Assembly: GCA_002751075.1 (NCBI GenBank)
Contig: NAOQ01000030.1
Span: forward strand, 239,612-288,773
Source: Ichthyophonus hoferi
Taxonomy: Eukaryota; Opisthokonta; Ichthyosporea; Ichthyophonida; Ichthyophonidae
Length of the DNA stretch: 49,162 bases
Direction: 5' to 3'
Under the pieces are notes generated by a model. It was not told where the DNA came from. It saw only the letters and a list, made by a program, of their open reading frames with translations, and did not search any database. The position numbers were made by a program, and so were the translations under genes. Positions 48,990 to 49,162 of the stretch are shown here, one piece after another; positions within the stretch are counted from its first letter, which is position 1, and each line of letters opens with the position of its first letter.

Positions 48990-49162
48990 TTTACACAACT
49001 AAAACAACTCGAAGATAAATTTACAAGTGCATTAAACTTATAATTTGTATAGAGATTACAAAACTTTATTAAATTGGTTTATTTATCTATGTACTTCATC
49101 TAGCATAAATTAGATATTGGTCAATTTACTGTTAAAAACCTCTGTATTACAAATACATTAGA
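48990..49162 (+). repeat. Dispersed repeat family R1, copy D (cut by the window end)
   Basis: The first part of the repeat: AAATTTACAAGTGCATTAAA, CTTATAATTTGTATAGAGAT, AAATTGGTTTATTTATC, matching the equivalent parts of copies B and C. It is more diverged than those copies and runs off the right edge. Confidence 0.6.

Noticed and set aside
1-49162. CRISPR arrays, operons, bacterial promoters, rRNA genes
   Set aside because: None seen. The intron-rich genes are eukaryotic, and the direct repeats are minisatellites without unique spacers.

Overview
The window looks like nuclear DNA from an early-branching animal. A demosponge-type genome is my best guess, because it is AT-rich with many short exons and modest introns. 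The strongest clue is an ortholog of KICS2, a subunit of the animal KICSTOR complex, lying next to a HIP1/HIP1R-family endocytic gene. Every confident gene is split by GT-AG introns (one GC-AG), and I built the models by matching splice sites and codon phase by eye. There are no bacterial features.

Layout. (1) About 0.5-9.9 kb, + strand: the 3' part of a large gene for a leucine-rich, all-helical repeat protein that I cannot name. Its exons stay in phase from 3954 to 6077 and from 6436 to the stop at 9859. (2) 9.9-12.4 kb: AT-rich spacer with a possible ankyrin-repeat scrap. (3) 12.47 kb: a perfect CRE palindrome with CCAAT-type motifs, a likely promoter. (4) 12.9-24.05 kb, + strand: a roughly 32-exon gene for a HIP1/HIP1R/Sla2-type protein with coiled coils and a full C-terminal actin-binding THATCH (I/LWEQ) domain, but no visible N-terminal ANTH domain. 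(5) 26.09-29.49 kb, + strand: KICS2, about 425 residues, near the human length. (6) 30.63-32.09 kb, - strand: a clean four-exon gene for a 288-residue, probably nuclear protein that I do not recognise. It converges on KICS2.

(7) From about 32.1 kb to the end there is no host gene I can support. This AT-rich region is a graveyard of mobile elements: an old broken Ty1/copia element (about 37.3-44.0 kb) followed directly by a second internal-region start, so that the two share an LTR; a related LTR-plus-gag remnant near 34.7-35.5 kb; a gag-like scrap near 33.2 kb; an 840-bp DNA transposon nested in the copia element; and at least four copies of an unclassified 430-480 bp repeat. A 667-bp assembly gap (33719-34385) is flanked by identical 67-bp sequences and is probably an artefact.

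The three confident or recognised host genes do not form an obvious pathway. One acts at the clathrin/actin interface and one in lysosomal nutrient signalling to mTORC1. The items most worth follow-up are the ANTH-less HIP1 relative, the two unrecognised multi-exon genes, and the copia arrangement.
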